64,000 nt of DNA, taken from positions 36,562,684 to 36,626,683 of the forward strand of contig CP141128.1 in NCBI GenBank assembly GCA_035236585.1. Direction: 5' to 3'. Source of the stretch: Warburgia ugandensis (lineage: Eukaryota > Streptophyta > Magnoliopsida > Canellales > Canellaceae). The notes beneath the pieces were generated by a model, which was given only the letters and a program-made list of their open reading frames with translations, had not been told where the DNA came from and ran no database searches. This document shows positions 39,346 through 53,319 of the stretch, in pieces. The position numbers were made by a program, and so were the translations under genes. Position 1 is the first letter of the stretch. Each line of letters begins with the position of its first letter.

Positions 39346-41300
39346 GACAAGGGTAAATGAAGGTGTTGGCAAAGGTGAAGGGGTACCTCTTGGAGTCAGC
39401 ATCCTATTGCTTGTTGGGGCTGGACGGGGCTCATTGTTACAGCGATCCAATGAATGGTAGAACCACTTGAGAGAGTTAGTGGGCGTGCCTAAGATAGAAC
39501 CACACTTATAAGGTCGAAGTAACACATAAATGGAAATCTAGAAAAAGATAATTTGGAGGCTTATGAAATAGTTTTTCAAATAGAGAAACAAAATGAATTG
39601 ATGAGTTTGGCATTTGATTGATAAAATAAGTGGCAGTACCAAAGGCGTGTGACCAAAATCTTTTGGGAAGGCAAGATTGTCTCAGGAGAGATAACCCGGT
39701 ATCTGCAGCATGTCGTGACCATTGTTCAACACTCATTTTGCTCATGTGTGTGTGTGCGGGCAGACTTTAAAATGAATAGTGCCACATTGTTCAAAATGTG
39801 GGGTTAAGACGCATTATACATCACCCCAATCTGATTGAAAAAAAATTATTTTGATATCAAGCAAAGGCTCCACGATTGCTTGAAATTGGAGAAATTTGGA
39901 TTTTTTTGACCAAAGGGAACAAACATATGAATTTTAGAATAATCATTCATAAATGGAACAAAATAACAACGTCCATGCATGGAAGGATTTGGAGATGGAT
40001 CCACACGTTACTATGAATTAGCTCCAGAGTTGTACTGATACCTAGAGTTGGAGCTTGAGAACGTTTAGATAATTTTCTGTAGCTACAAGCAAGGCAACCT
40101 TCATTAACATTAGACACAAGACAAGGCAATTTATTTTTGCCCATTTCGTCACGCTGTGTATATTCAAGTGGCTAAGTCTTTCAAGCCACCAGTTCAAAGA
40201 AACGTTTTCTCTAAAATAGGCGTGAGCCTCAAGGTCCTTACTGTGGATGAGTAATACAATAGAGTTTCCCGTGTGAAAGGTGCTTCCTCGTAAACTTATC
40301 CTTGACAAAAAAGGAAAAAAAAAAAACAGTTGTCATAAAATGCCAAATAACAAGAATTATCAGTGTAAAATTTACTAATAGAGAGTAATTTTTTTTGGAT
40401 TTCAGGAACATATAAAATATTGTTTAGGTAAAAGGATTTAGAAGTGGAAAAGAGAACCAGTGTGAGAGATCAAGAGGCCCTCACCATTGCCCACCTTTAG
40501 CTTGTGTTTGCCTTTTTAATCAATGAGACGCCCCGATATCCAAATACTAATTCCAGAAGTTGTCCAATGCAGAAGATTATTAGACAATGTAGCAAATGCT
40601 CCACCACTATTATTATTGTTTTTGTTGTTGCTGGTGATGCTGTTGTTGCTGTTATCATCAAAGCAGTAAAAATAATGTTCGGCCGTATGATTTGTTTGAT
40701 GACAATTGTGGAATGAAATCAACCATGGGCTCGGTTTCTAAATGAACGATGACGTCCGCCATGGCCACGACCCCTTTGAACAATATTTGCCGTGGGTTCA
40801 GAAAGCACGCAGGTGCTTGTGCCTCAGAGATGTACATGTCATGACTTATAAGCATGGAATTAATAAGTTCGTGGAAGGGGATGGGATCTGATCAAATTGA
40901 AATAAAAGCAACAATCTGGTTAAACACTGGAAATGGGGGAACCCAAGCAATTTAACTCATCTATGAGTATTAGCTCTCTGAAGTTGAATGCAGAGCTCTA
41001 CGGAACACCCATTGTTGTCGGATCCAAAAGCACGTTCAAAGTTTTGCCATACACCAAAAGATGTGGTACAACTGACCAAATGAGAGTGCACTTCTTCGGA
41101 GAGAGACATGATTACCCAGCTAAGAAATACTTGATCACGTCTCCTCGAAGTGGTGTCAGCAGGATTGGGGATACTTGTTGGGCAGCAGGAGCTTCAACGG
41201 TATCGGCAGGCATTTATCCGAACCATCCGCAAGAGCAATCACTATGCACAGTTCTAGGGTAGCTGAATCTGTGTTTATCACAGTAGATCGTTGCTCGGTG
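39301..41300 (-). pseudogene. Ty1/copia gag-integrase remnant
   Basis: Read leftwards. A decayed gag zinc knuckle lies near 40690-40722: FHNCHQTNHTAEHY, where the CX2CX4HX4C pattern has Phe and Tyr for the first and last Cys. Next comes AFATLSNN before a protease region, then the integrase zinc-binding part with WLERLSHL (near 40190) and CLAC (near 40095). LELIHSNVW follows (consensus Asp changed to Asn), then the catalytic block SDWG (near 39830) with a stop soon after, SLLRQSCLPKRFWSHAFGTA (39690-39620) and LLRPYK (39525). Frame changes and stops are several; reverse transcriptase and RNase H are absent. The pattern resembles Ale/Retrofit-like copia elements. No LTR or PBS was found, so it is truncated at both ends. 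Confidence 0.85.
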
Positions 41301-43040
41301 TGAGTTTCAGTGAGGGATAGTGGGTCGTAGTGGGAAATTTGTGAATGAATTGGAAGTGGGGGAGTCACGTTGTCGTTGGTGGAAGAGGAAGTGGTGGAAT
41401 GACAAATAGAGAGGAGAAGAAGATAGGTGATGAGAGCACTAAGAAGTACATAAGCCTGTTACTAGGCAGGCCATTTTTTGCTGGTTTGTTTGGTTTCTTC
41501 GTTTTGATGGAGAAAACAAGAAAGTATATGCTAATGGCATGCATTTCTTTCCAGAAATAAGAGAAAGAAACAAAATATATGTTATTCATGCATTTTTGGC
41601 ACGTGCACTGCTTTTTTTTGGGCAGAACAAATAAAAGACATGTTAGTGAACAAAAAATTCTAAAATTTCTTGCCATTGAGTGGCTACTAAAATATTGAGT
41701 CGAGGGTGTTTTTTATTTTGTTTTGCCCCAGAGCGTAAAATGTCGCTGCATGTAGGAAAAAGGTTGCTATACATAAAACCCTAGAGAGAAGAAGATCTTG
41801 GGGGGCTCTTGCCGGATAACAGGATCTTTTGGAGGTATGTCTTCAACTCTCACCGTCTCTCTCTATTTTGTTGTACCAAATGTTTTCATAGTACTAATTA
41901 GGATTTTTATATGTTTTATAGCTTGTAGACCAAGATCTAAGAGTTAGATCAAGCTATTCAACATTTTGAATCTCCAATCAAGCCTAGATTGAAATAGATG
42001 GCTCAAATCAATCTAGGTTAAAATATGGATGATCCAGATAATATCTAAAAAATAAGGAGCTCAAATTCCAACAATTTCCAAGTATAGATGATGTCTTTAT
42101 CATTTTTAGAACATTTAGAAACCAAATAAGGCAATATTCTCATGCAAGCCCACAACAAGGCCTAGATGTCTGACCTATTCTTCGAATTCAGAAAGCCAGG
42201 AGAAATGACACCCATTTAGCTCATGCTCTCTTTCAGATAAAAACATTTCTCACTACTTGGAGAAAAACATGTTTCACAAAGATAAACTTGAAACATGGTG
42301 CACTTATAGGGCCACTAGAGAGGAGAGCTTGTTTGTTTTAGAAAGTGTGGGTGGAATGGCTTCCTAATTAGAAAGTTGAGCTTCTTGATATAAGATGAAG
42401 AGAGCTTTTAGATGTTTCTATTGTTTTTTCATAGTTTTAGGAAGTCTCTAAGGTGGGTGATGTGTTTTAAAGCAAGAGGAAGCAGCTATAACTTAAGATA
42501 AGAAAGGAGGGAGAGATCTTTAGGAAAAATGCCTTTTGTTTTTAATAAAGAGAACAAGTTGTGATGAAGTCTTGGAAAATGTATTTTTTTTTAACATTTT
42601 ATAGATTCACTAAAAGAGAAACAACTATGTTTTGGAAAGTGAATAGCACTATATTTAAGGACTGAAAAGATAGACATTTTTTTTCTTTTGGTAGCTTCTT
42701 GAGACATTCTCTCTTAGAGGAGACATTCTTTTAAGAATGTCATTTGGAGAAGAATCAATGTGAGAAAGAGAAGAACCATTAAAGAAGGAAGGGAAAAAAA
42801 GTAAACATTAGTTTTCTACTAAGTTTGCAATAGCAGAAGAGACAAGAAGATAAAGAGTAAATAGAAATGTCTAGTCCTCTGCTTTGGGTTTTCTTTACAA
42901 ATAGGCTTGAAAGATGCAAATTTTATTTTATTTTATTCTTTTATTGTTCATGCATTCTAACTGATCTCTTTTATTGCTATCTATCATATGACCAAGAAAA
43001 ATCACAATTTAGTTAGAGATTTCATCATTGATTCATCATT
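41301..43040 (+). mobile_element. Left part of D2: Tat-like LTR-region DNA, start not located
   Basis: From about 42060 it aligns with D1 14085-14760 and with the stretch just after 33247. The first 700 bases (41301-42000) hold no recognisable feature; they may include the upstream end of the copia element. The stretch ends at the insertion site of B4 (target copy TCATT, 43036-43040). Confidence 0.4.
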
Positions 43041-46000
43041 TGTAATGACCTGGGTTTTTGTAACAAATTTTATAATACATTTTTCAAAGGCAGGGCACCC
43101 TTAGTAGTAAAAATTTGTGGCAAAACAAAGCAGAGAAAATTCTTTTCTTTAAAACTTGTTTTGAAAAACCCAAGTCATCACTTCATACATAATATAAGTA
43201 AAATTTTGTACAAGATAAAATTCCATTGAAGGAGTATACTTTTATTAAATTCCAAAATCCATCCAGTGGTTCATAGTACAGCCTGGGTATCTGTACAATA
43301 CTTATCCAAATTACATAATCCAAATTTCAAACCTCACCATACATTAAAAACTCTCAATATAGTACAATGCTCTCAAATAAAAATAAAAATACATGTCTTT
43401 AAGGGATATACCCTAATTGATTATTCTTCCAAATTTTCTTAAGTCTTGAACTCCTAATTCTCCTTCTCTGTTTTTGAGATATTGTAAACATTGAAACATT
43501 TACAATATCTCATCAAGCTATGCTTGGTAGGGGATTCAAGAGGCATAATAATTTGACAATATAATCCTAATACTTCATAATCCCATAGTTCATAACATAC
43601 TCATGAATCAATCTCTTTACTTTGTGATATATGTAAATCCTTACACATTCATACGGTATATTGTGTATAGATATATACATACAGTCAAAACAATGAAAAA
43701 TAGTTAATGTCTTATAACATAATCATATCCAGCTTATGCTGAGTTGACAAATCATCCAGACTCTGCTAGAAATACTCCCTCATTAGGGTAGTATCGGTAA
43801 TCTACGATTACCCGACATCTCATCATGCCATATCACAAGGCATTTCACTATGCCATGCATCATAATGCAAAAATACTCAAATGACTACTATGCATGCGGT
43901 CAGAATACATACTAGCGTGCCCATATAACTGCTCAATAATCCACCTATACCATCCTCAATGGAAATCATAATATCCATGTCTGTATGGGGAGGACCATGG
44001 CTCTTACAGTGGTGGCCTTCCCATAATTGCCCCACCCAACTTTTAGCCTTATTTAGGCTTGGTATCCATATAATAACAAGATTCGGAGAGCGGAAGGCCA
44101 AACCCTACTAACTCTCCTAGCATAACATCCAAGGCCTATGCCTGTTTAAAACAAAACCACAAGTCTCCATGCTTGTATGTAAAGTAATTCTCATACGTAT
44201 CAGATGATCTGTATGTTTACTTAGGGTTAGAATATCTTCTAGTTCCATATTCACTTAGAGTCTATTCATCAATTCTAACTTAACAATTTTATATATGTTT
44301 TGGTTGGATCATAAGGGTTTTCAATGGGTTTAATACAAGTACTTACATTATACTTGTCAACATTTCCAGACATAAGATCATGTATACAACATGTACTTCT
44401 CATGTAGATGCATTCATAAAATCCTCCTACCTTCAAGTAGTGATCCATCTCTTCAGATCTTCCATGATCTTGACTGATGTATGTAATATGTAAATCCATA
44501 TAATCTGAATAATCCTATCTACATTCTTTGTCTAATCTTATCCTTTGATATAAAGGATTTAGATCTTGTGTCTTATCATGAACTATCTTCCTCAGATAAT
44601 GTTTATCCTATTGATCAATAGATCTTATGGTTAGAAAGATCTTCTAATCTTTCAAATATAAGTATTTTGTATTCTAAGTCTTTGTGTATTCCTTTCTTTG
44701 ATCTTGATCTTAAATACATCTTTTGATCAACAATTTATACTTGTTGATAAAGATCAAGGGCTTAGATCTTCTATCACCTAGTTCTTCTTTGAACTAAGTT
44801 TAGTTGTTTGATCATCCCTTAGGAGGATGATCTTGGTTCTCTCCCTTGAATCATAATTGATCAAGGGTTTAGATCTTCTATTTTATCTAAGATCTTCTAT
44901 TCTACTTGATCTAAGTTGCAAGCAATATATGTATCATCATCAAGAAGTATTCATTTCTTTTAATTGTTCTTTATCATTTAAGATCCAATGGATCTTGTTT
45001 GATCATTCTTATCTTACTTACAATTTTTATTAGGGTTAGATAATTTACTAACCTTTTATGCTCTTATTATTATTATTCAACTAGTTAATGTTTTACTGGT
45101 TGAAGATAACTTATTTTAGCCTAAGTTTAGACTGCTCTTCTTATTTCCAATTGGCTAAGGCTTACTAGTTGAATGGGTCAACACAAAGTGGTTACTTCAA
45201 TCCTCATGTAAGGAGCATTTAGACCTCACAAACGTCAACAAAAGCTAGGGAAAGAGTGGGGCTCTGTTAGAAACCTCCTTAACAACTATGTTCAACATTC
45301 ACTAGAGTAAACTTGGCTCAACCTTTCATAAGGTTCCTATGAGCATGTTAACCCTACGTACTCTTTCCAATTGATTTTAATTAAGTCCATGAACATTTAA
45401 AATGTCATTCATGGGTTTATTATTTTCCTAGTTTGGGCTAAGGATTTGATAATCCTTATATTATCCTACTAACTATAGCCATTACTAATTAAGTCCAAGT
45501 CAAATAATTTACTCTTATTTGTGTCATGAAACTCTACTTTCTCATTAGATTCCATTTTTGCTGTTTTATGCTCTTTATCTCATAACTACTTTAACAATTA
45601 AATCTACTAATAAAATTTAACCATAAATGAATTATAACTTGAAAGCATAAAACTACATAATTGAACAACCTAATGATAAATGGTACAAGGTACTTAAGAT
45701 TACACTAGCATGATTTCTAATTAATGTACTTTATCTAATAAACTCAAATTAAACTATCATGGACCTAAGGTACCATCTCATACCATAGTCTAATCTAGCA
45801 TAAAATCCTAGCATGGTCTTAAGTTACAATTGCATGAAATCATACCAACATGGTCCTAAGTTATAATTCATCATTCATGAATAATTTTATGGACATTTGA
45901 ATTGAAGTTATACTAAAATAATCTATCACGGATCCTATATTTATGAAATAAATGAAATGAAATCAACGCATAACTCAAGCCAACCCATTTCTCATTATTA

Positions 46001-47966
46001 AAGCTTTTACTTATGATCCAACCATTAGATCTTAGGTCTTTTCCTTTTAATCAAGGGTTTTAATTAATTTTAGGGCTTTTACTCTCTTAAGGTCCAAGAT
46101 CATATCCCTTTGTTTTTGGTCATATTCAATCCATGATCTCAATGGATTCCATCATAATATCATTCATTCAATCCATCCCAAGGGTTTGATCATACATGAT
46201 CTTATCGATCAAGTGGGCTCCTTTGTTTTTTTAGGGTTTTTCTACTATAAAGGGTAGATCCCTCAATTTATCTTAGATCTATCCAAATAAATCATAGATA
46301 TCACTTTATTTCAACATTACGTCATCAATAAATTAGATCCCCAAGATCTGATCATCTCAAATCTTGAAGATCATGAAAATTAGAAACATAATTCTTGAAA
46401 ACAGAAAGTTTTTAGAATGTTTTTATCAATATTATGGTTTCAGAAGAAAATAAAAGTTATAAGCTTTTCATAGCTTCTTTCCGATCTCAGTTTGAAGTTC
46501 AGATGACTCTACAATTGAATTGTGAAGTTCACAGTCATTCTTAGGATCCAGATTTGATCTAGGCCCAGTAGAACGGACAGCCCAGGTTGATCGGGTAGAG
46601 CAGCGGAATGGTCGCCGCATGCTGTTCACCAAGATGCACACGTGACGTGCTCTCCTGGGACTAGTGTTGTCGCGCGGCTATTTCATCGGAACGGTGTAGC
46701 ATGCAGTGTGTACACGCGCAGAGATGCTGCCGTAGGGTGCATCTCTCTACGGCGTTTTGTAGAGTGTCCCGCATACTGATTTGATTTTGGGAGATTGAAC
46801 AATCCGTTTTGGACCGTCCAATCAATCCTCTTCAATCAAAGGCTCAAAACTCTATAAAATTTCTTGAAATTTGTACCCTAGGGGTTTTGGACCCTTCTAG
46901 ATCGAATAGATGGCTCAGATTTTCCATATGAGCCCTCTATCATCCATAATTGAAGGCTTCTGGTCCTTATTTTATTTTTATAAATTTTAACATAAAAATA
47001 ATTATAGAAAAGTAAAAATTACATTAAACAAAATGAAATAAGTATAAGAAGTGGTTCCACCTACCTAATTGGAGAAAAAACATAGTTTTGAAGCCCAATT
47101 TGAAATAAATACACTTTGACGATAAGATAGTCAGATAGTCCCTTATTTTATGATTTTATGTTGATTGCACCATTGGATCTTAAAATTGATTTGGGGTTTT
47201 GTAGATAAGGTAGTCTAAGATTGTATGGACGGTGGCATTTGTGAGATTCAACTTGGAACAGAGTACCTAATTGAATTTAGGTCTCTTGTTCCAATTAGAG
47301 AGAGGAGAGAGAAAGAGTGAGAAGAGAGATTTTTTGGAGTTTTGGAATTTCAGGAAGGAATCTAGATCTGATTTTTTAGACTAAGCAAGATGATTTAGTG
47401 GGAGTTTTGCATTTTGCATAATTACTTGTAGTAATTATGGTTTAATTCTTTTAAATGTTAAATTAACATTGGATCCTCTACTACCAGCTCCTTCTCCACT
47501 AGTAGCTGGTAGTGGTTTGACCACTAATTACATGCTTTCTGGATATTGGATTCTTTTGTGGCCCTCACGGGGGTGTGAAAGGACCATTTTGCCCTTTTAT
47601 AGAGAAAAATCTATTTTATTCTCCCAAACTCAGAATTGAGCGTACGTAGTGGCGCTGGATTTGTATTTTTGAGTACATTCTAAATATTGATGGCCCAGAT
47701 CTTGGTTATGGGTAAAATTACCATTTTACCCTTTTATTCATAAAAATGAAGAAAATTAGGGATTTTTCATTTTAACTCAAAATTGAACATACTTAGTGTC
47801 GTTTCGATTAGTTTTTTGAGTACATTCATAATTTCTAAGTTTTAAATTATATTTTAATCTATATGAAAAGAGAATTTCCAATAACCTAATATTCCAGCCT
47901 GAAATTTTTGAAAATTCAAACTAAATTGATTTTCTCAATCAATTTATGAAAATTGGGGTTATTACA
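43041..47966 (-). mobile_element. B4: LTR-like unit of 4.9 kb, probable solo LTR
   Basis: Plus strand runs TGTAATGACCTGGGTTTTTG to AATTGGGGTTATTACA, flanked by TCATT and CCATT (47967-47971). Hairpins at 43476-43511 and 45076-45104. D2 sequence lies on both sides. Same length and order as B1 and B2. A short CG-richer stretch lies at 46600-46760. No coding sequence. Confidence 0.8.
43476..43511. repeat. Conserved hairpin in B4
   Basis: Arms GAGATATTGTAAA and TTTACAATATCTC, 13 bp and perfect, with a 10-base loop. Confidence 0.85.
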
Positions 47967-49436
47967 CCATTTTTCTTAGTTACGCAATTTCAGATTTTAT
48001 GCAGTCAACAAGTTTGAATTTTATTTTTTCACTCTAATTCTCATTGTTTTCTCAATTTTGATTGATCCAAAGCTTTCCCAAGATTCATGTCTATCTAATA
48101 AGCAAGTTTACATCATTTTCTAGTGAAAATTCAACTTAAAAATCATAGTTTTTTAGTGAAAAGATAGTAATAAGGACTGCTAGTGTTCTAGGTATTTAAT
48201 TATGTCAAGTAAAAAGTTTCACTATTGAATTCAACCTGAAAATAGTAGAAATTAAGAAGAGAAATCACCATGTTCACAATGCATGTTACTAATTTATCTG
48301 TGAAAACAATGAATTTTGAATTTATCCGTGAAAACAATGAACTACTACTATCACTTATCTGTGACAGTTATCTCTATATAGCAACTTTTCTGAAGTTTGT
48401 TTGGTTGTATTCCATGGAAATCAAATATGTACTTTATCTTGGTGTGAATTCTAGCAATTAGCTATGAAGTTATCTGATGGAATCAACTTTTTCTTGATAT
48501 TATTATCTTTAGAGGGCTATGGTAGTGACACTCTCTTGCTATTGTTTTGTTGTTGTGAATGCAACTTTTGCCTTGGCTTTTTTTCTTTTTCTCTTTTCTA
48601 ATCCCATGAAAGTTGGTGTGGTGATTCTTGGCTAAGAGTTGACGTGTGACAAACCAAGGGACTGATAAGCTAGCTACTTTGATTTGAAGAATTTTTAATG
48701 TTAATTTTTGTAATAAGTTTTTTTTTTTTTTATCATCATTGTAAAGATCAATCAAGTGAAAGTTAGTGAAAATTAGGTTACTATTTTAGCATAGTTTTAC
48801 ATTTGTTCTTTTCTTTAGTTTTAAATAAGCCTAAGTCATTTAAATTTTATTGTTTTAGTATAGTATATTCAAACAATTTCATGCTTATTTTAATAATCAT
48901 GATATGCTAGTTTTCTTATTAAGATTATAGTGATAGTAGCTTAAGTTAGAAACACCACTTACCAATTTCCAATGTTTGATTGTTATGAAATATTAATTTT
49001 GAAATTGAATTCAATTTGGAAAAGTTAGATTAATCCTTAGAATAATTCTTTGATTTTTTCTCATTACTTTTCATAGTGGATGCTTGGAAAGGTAATCCTT
49101 GTTCCATTATAGTTAGGTTTTACATAGAATGCTTAAAATTTGACGTTCTATCTAGTTTTGTAAAGTTTAATATTCTAAATTAAGTTTTCAAAGAAACCAT
49201 TTCAAGTCAATTCTTGAGTTTTAAGAGAAATAATAAGTGGTGAGACTAATTTTGGATAGTCTTTAATCCTAAAAATTCAAATTTGGTTAAAGATATATTT
49301 CCATCTCTTCCAAACCTTGCATAATCTTAGGATCATTAGTTTATATCAACTTTGATACTTAATATTTTCACCATATCTTCCTTGCAGATTCAACCCTATT
49401 AATTGTGCACTTTCAAGAAAACTACAAGCAAGTTTT
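47967..49436 (+). mobile_element. D2: remainder of 5' LTR
   Basis: Non-coding, AT-rich. 48780-49300 aligns with D1 34500-35100. The last bases before the primer site (TCCTTGCAGATTCAACCC near 49379, then GTGCACTTTCAAG) match the end of Tat-type 5' regions. Confidence 0.5.
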
Positions 49437-49452
49437 TGGCACATTGCTAGGG
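49437..49452 (+). other. Decayed primer-binding site, Asp-tRNA type
   Basis: TGGCACATTGCTAGGG after CAAGTTTT. The usual Tat/Athila site is TGGCGCCGTTGCCGGGG. The changes are mostly C-to-T and G-to-A, as expected from CpG/CNG methylation decay. Its position between LTR and leader fits. Confidence 0.6.
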
Positions 49453-50529
49453 AGGTGATCATGTAGTCAAAGTACCATCATATTAGGTAGCATTTATCTT
49501 TCTTATTTTTCTTTTTAAGATGAACTGTAGTGAGTAATCATATTAAAGGATTGTAATAATATAGGTCAATGGTAAAACCATTGTGGAAGTGGAGGTGGTT
49601 TGTAAATGGTTTACTGTTGTACAAGAAGACCTAAATCCAAGACCCTACTATAAGGTCTACCTCACTCATTTCTTATCCTAGTTTTAGGTTTTACATTGTT
49701 AAAGTAATTTTGCATAATTGTTTAGTAGTATAATTGCATATAGATTGCATTCAACTTACTTGTGGCATAATTTTTAGGTTGTTCTATTAGAAGCAAGAAG
49801 CAACAACTTTAAGAAAGGATAGCTTAAGCTTAGGTGTAAACAAAAAAACAACATTCTCAGTTATAGTGTATCATCTAATGAAGCTCAAACTCTTTATACA
49901 TTAGTTTATTACTTTTCATGCATTCCTAGGTCATGCCTATAAACTTTAAGGTGAATATATGTTGATCAAACTACCATGGTGAATAAAAATTGATTAGTAA
50001 GGCATTATATTCTATTAGATCAAGGGTGAATTCATCACCACCTCTTAGCCCACCTAGGTTAATGATCACCTTTCACATACCCTGCCCTTGCATTTTTAAT
50101 TAAGATCCATTAGAAGAGACGTATAGAAGCCTTCAAGCTTATATGGCTCTCTTGAAAGAAGGTGATCTATTGTCACATCAATAGCCCCAAGCTAAATTAT
50201 CACATTTATTTTTAAATGACTAGCTCTACCAACACATTCTATAATTCAGATTATCTGTGACTAATTAAGAAGGGTGTGAAGCAATTGGTTTAGTAAGGAT
50301 CTAACTGGTAAGCAGTAGGACAAGTCTAAAGGAGAGGAGCTATCTAGATTAGGATAATTAAAAAGCTACTCCCCTTGTAGAAATTCTAGATAATCAAAAC
50401 ATCTTTCAACATGTTAGCAATGAGTTTGTTTATTGTGTCCATTGGTTGTGCATCATTTAGACTAGGTTGCAACAATTAGTCTAGGTTTCCATTATTGAAA
50501 AAAATAAAAAAACAAAACACTCTTTTGTT
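49453..50529 (+). mobile_element. D2 leader
   Basis: Non-coding DNA between PBS and gag. Its right half aligns with the reverse complement of D0 (5916-6095 and 800-1012). No gene is seen. Confidence 0.55.
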
Positions 50530-52196
50530 GTATGCACATGGGGATACATGATGAAATCTAAAGGTTGGTCGAAGTAAGCTAATATAACATAAAACATGAT
50601 AATTTGCTCTCAACCACTAATGTACACACTGAGGTGTAATTCACATCTTAGCATTAACAAAGATGATATTTTTCCATGGAGGAACAATCCCCTTTTTAAT
50701 GATGATGAACCACCTTTCATCATGGAAATGATAATTTTCTCTCATGGACAAAAAATCCTCTCTTTGATGCATATAGTCTGCCATCTGTCTCTAACAATAA
50801 CATTCATCCATGCAACCAGCACAAAGCACATGAGGATAACTGGTATAATCAAAATTTCTCATGGGTGAAGTTTGAGAGAATACTTACAACCTATTTATAT
50901 CAGCACACCTTCATGCGTTGTTTTACCTTAGAATGTTGGTATAATTAAACTAAAAAAAGGACTAATTCAATTACTTACCAAATTTTATGGGTTGGATAGG
51001 GAGATTCTTTACCTACACTTAAAGAAATTTGATGAAGTATGCCTTAATCAGTGTACACAGAATGGTGGACTAGATATAGTAAGGCTTAAGCTTTTTCCTT
51101 TCTCTTGAAAGGAAAATTAAAAGTAGTTTCATTCAATAACAATAGGCTCACTAATAACTTGGAAAGAACTGACTAGGTTGTTTTTGAAAAAATCCTTCCC
51201 TACTCATAAAACAAATACTGTTCGGCAAAAGATCATGAGTTTCACCTAGAAGGATAGTGAAAATTTCTACTGATGCTATGAGAGATTCAAAGATTTTTTG
51301 TTGACTTATTCATATCATTGATATGAACCTTCATGTAACATTAGTTTCTTTTACAAAGGACTTAATTTTGAAATGCACAAATTTGTAGTAATTATGTATA
51401 ATGAAAATTTCTTTAATAAATAACCAAATGAGGAGGAAGAGTATTAGAATGGCTGACAGAGAATGCTTGACATGAGCCGATTTAGAAAAGTGGAATATTA
51501 TGATAAACTCTTATTTGCTACCACCTCCACTAGGGATGGAATGTATACAATGTCTGAAAATGATGAAGTTAATGCTAAAATTACTTTCCTACCTAAAAAT
51601 GTTGAGACCTTGTAGATGGGGAAAACTGCATCAAAAAGGGTCGAACAAGTGTGTGGTATTTGTGAAAGTAACACACACCCTACTTAAGAATGCCCTACAA
51701 TTCCAATAATCCAATAGTGCTTCATGATCAGGCCTATTTGTGTGAGCAACCTTTTTCTCCATATATATAATCCCAATTGGAAGAATAATCTTGATTTCAA
51801 TTAGAGGAATGGACCTAATGCTAAAGTCTCACATCAAGCCCCTTATCAACCATAATAAGGACTACCTACTCATAGATCCTACATGCCTCCACCCAAGAGG
51901 CAAGTGGAGGATAAATTTTAATAGTTCATGCAGTACTAGGAGAAGAAAGATGCTTGATTTGAATCCCTATTGAAAGATAACACACAATCCATGAATGAAT
52001 TGAAGGACATGCTATCTTAAATGGTATAGTCCCTTGAAAGAGGGCAATTTCCTACCCACCATAAGTAAACCATGGAACAAATGAAGGTTGTTACCATTCA
52101 TCATAGTGGTAAACTACTTGAGAAAACTAGTCCTAAAAGGGCTGAAATACTATCAAAACCTTCTAAGAAATAAGATAAACTTGTTGATAAGAAAGA
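50530..52196 (+). pseudogene. Tat/Athila-like gag pseudogene of D2
   Basis: Encoded nucleocapsid-type protein, now unreadable. Visible in order: YLHLKKFDEVC (near 51020) and RLKLFPFSLE (near 51085), typical of the capsid-like N-terminal half. A zinc knuckle with CGIC...H...C spacing CX2CX4HX4C at 51652-51693 keeps all four metal ligands but has a TAA inside. YNPNWKNNLDFN and RNGPNAKVSHQAPYQ (near 51765-51850) are the Asn/Pro-rich linker, and SLERGQFPT (near 52035) lies in the coiled-coil-like C-terminal part. Several stops and frame changes are present. No protease, RT or integrase follows. This order is characteristic of Tat/Athila Ty3/gypsy gag. Confidence 0.8.
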
Positions 52197-53000
52197 TCCC
52201 TCCCACTAAAATGTAAGGGGACACTCAAACAAGGAGATTTGAAGCATATTTATGTTTGTGGAAAAAGGCAAATGAAAAGTGAGAATAGTTGGCAATTAGG
52301 ATATGCAAAGATTGGAAGGATTGGAGGGCTACTAAACAGCAATGTAATCAACAAACTCCTCAAGCATAGCTCTTGTAGTGTTGGGTCCACACACTAGAGC
52401 AAGTATTGGTATTGCGGCCACTTAGTTCAATGATTAGAAGTTAGGCCAATGAAACAAGTGGTTATAGGAATTAGGCCTACAAATGGACTTTATATATTGT
52501 CACATGTTTGTTTTATGTGAGCCCATGTACTTGGGATTTTGTATTTTTATTTCTAGTTAATTTACTATAATATTAATAGCCAATCAAACACTACCATGTG
52601 TAGTCTTTTTCTTTGTTTTACCTAAGGCTTGTAAACTACAAAAAAAAGCTTTATTTTTTCCTACAATGTAAAAACAAGGAAAAAAACAAAGAGGGAAATA
52701 AAGTTTTCTTTAAGAAATAAAGAGGAAAACAAATTTTGGTTTCGACAAACAAATAAACCAATAAAAAAAGAAGAAAAAATGGTGACTAATAGGCCCTAGT
52801 GGTTTTACTTGGATCAAACCCTAGGCTAGTCTTATACCATACAAATGAATATGATTAGCTAAGATGAGAGTGATCTAATGAATTGTATATTTATATTTGA
52901 TCTTGCTTGGTACAAAGGTCAATCAAAGAGAAGATTGTTGCTAGTTACAATAGTTAAGAGATGAACGTTACAATTAGAGAGGTAAAATATACTAGTCATA
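52197..53000. other. Unassigned AT-rich DNA downstream of D2 gag
   Basis: No pol motifs although the polyprotein should continue here, so D2 appears truncated near 52200. An A-rich stretch lies at 52640-52780. No gene recognised. Confidence 0.5.
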
Positions 53001-53130
53001 TGTGCATGCCTTGATTTCTAAGTTAGCTAAATATCCTCTCAAATTTGCATGTCTTAATTTCTAAGTCAGATGAATATTCTCTTAAAATTGCAAGTCTTGA
53101 TTTCCAAGTTAGTCGAATATATTCTCTAAC
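53001..53130. repeat. 43-bp tandem repeat, three copies
   Basis: Units starting TGTGCATGCCTTGATTTCTA, TTTGCATGTCTTAATTTCTA and ATTGCAAGTCTTGATTTCCA follow at 43-44-base steps; each ends with an ATATTCTCT-type segment. Confidence 0.8.
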
Positions 53131-53319
53131 ATTAACCCTTAACTTTCCTTAGAATTGGAAGTTCTTAAGATCAAAGAAACAATGGTGTAATTTCTCCACA
53201 AAGTAGGTGCATATTTTATAGGAAGTTCCAATGTAAAGCTTTAATTCATTGGGCCTTAGTAAGATGATTTTTGGGCCTACATACCAATACAACACCCACT
53301 ACTACACACGAGGCTTTTA

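Noticed and set aside
40933..41262. Plus-strand frame of 109 codons starting MGEPKQFNSS
   Set aside because: Lies opposite the gag part of the leftward copia remnant; best read as its antisense shadow, though gag similarity is weak here.
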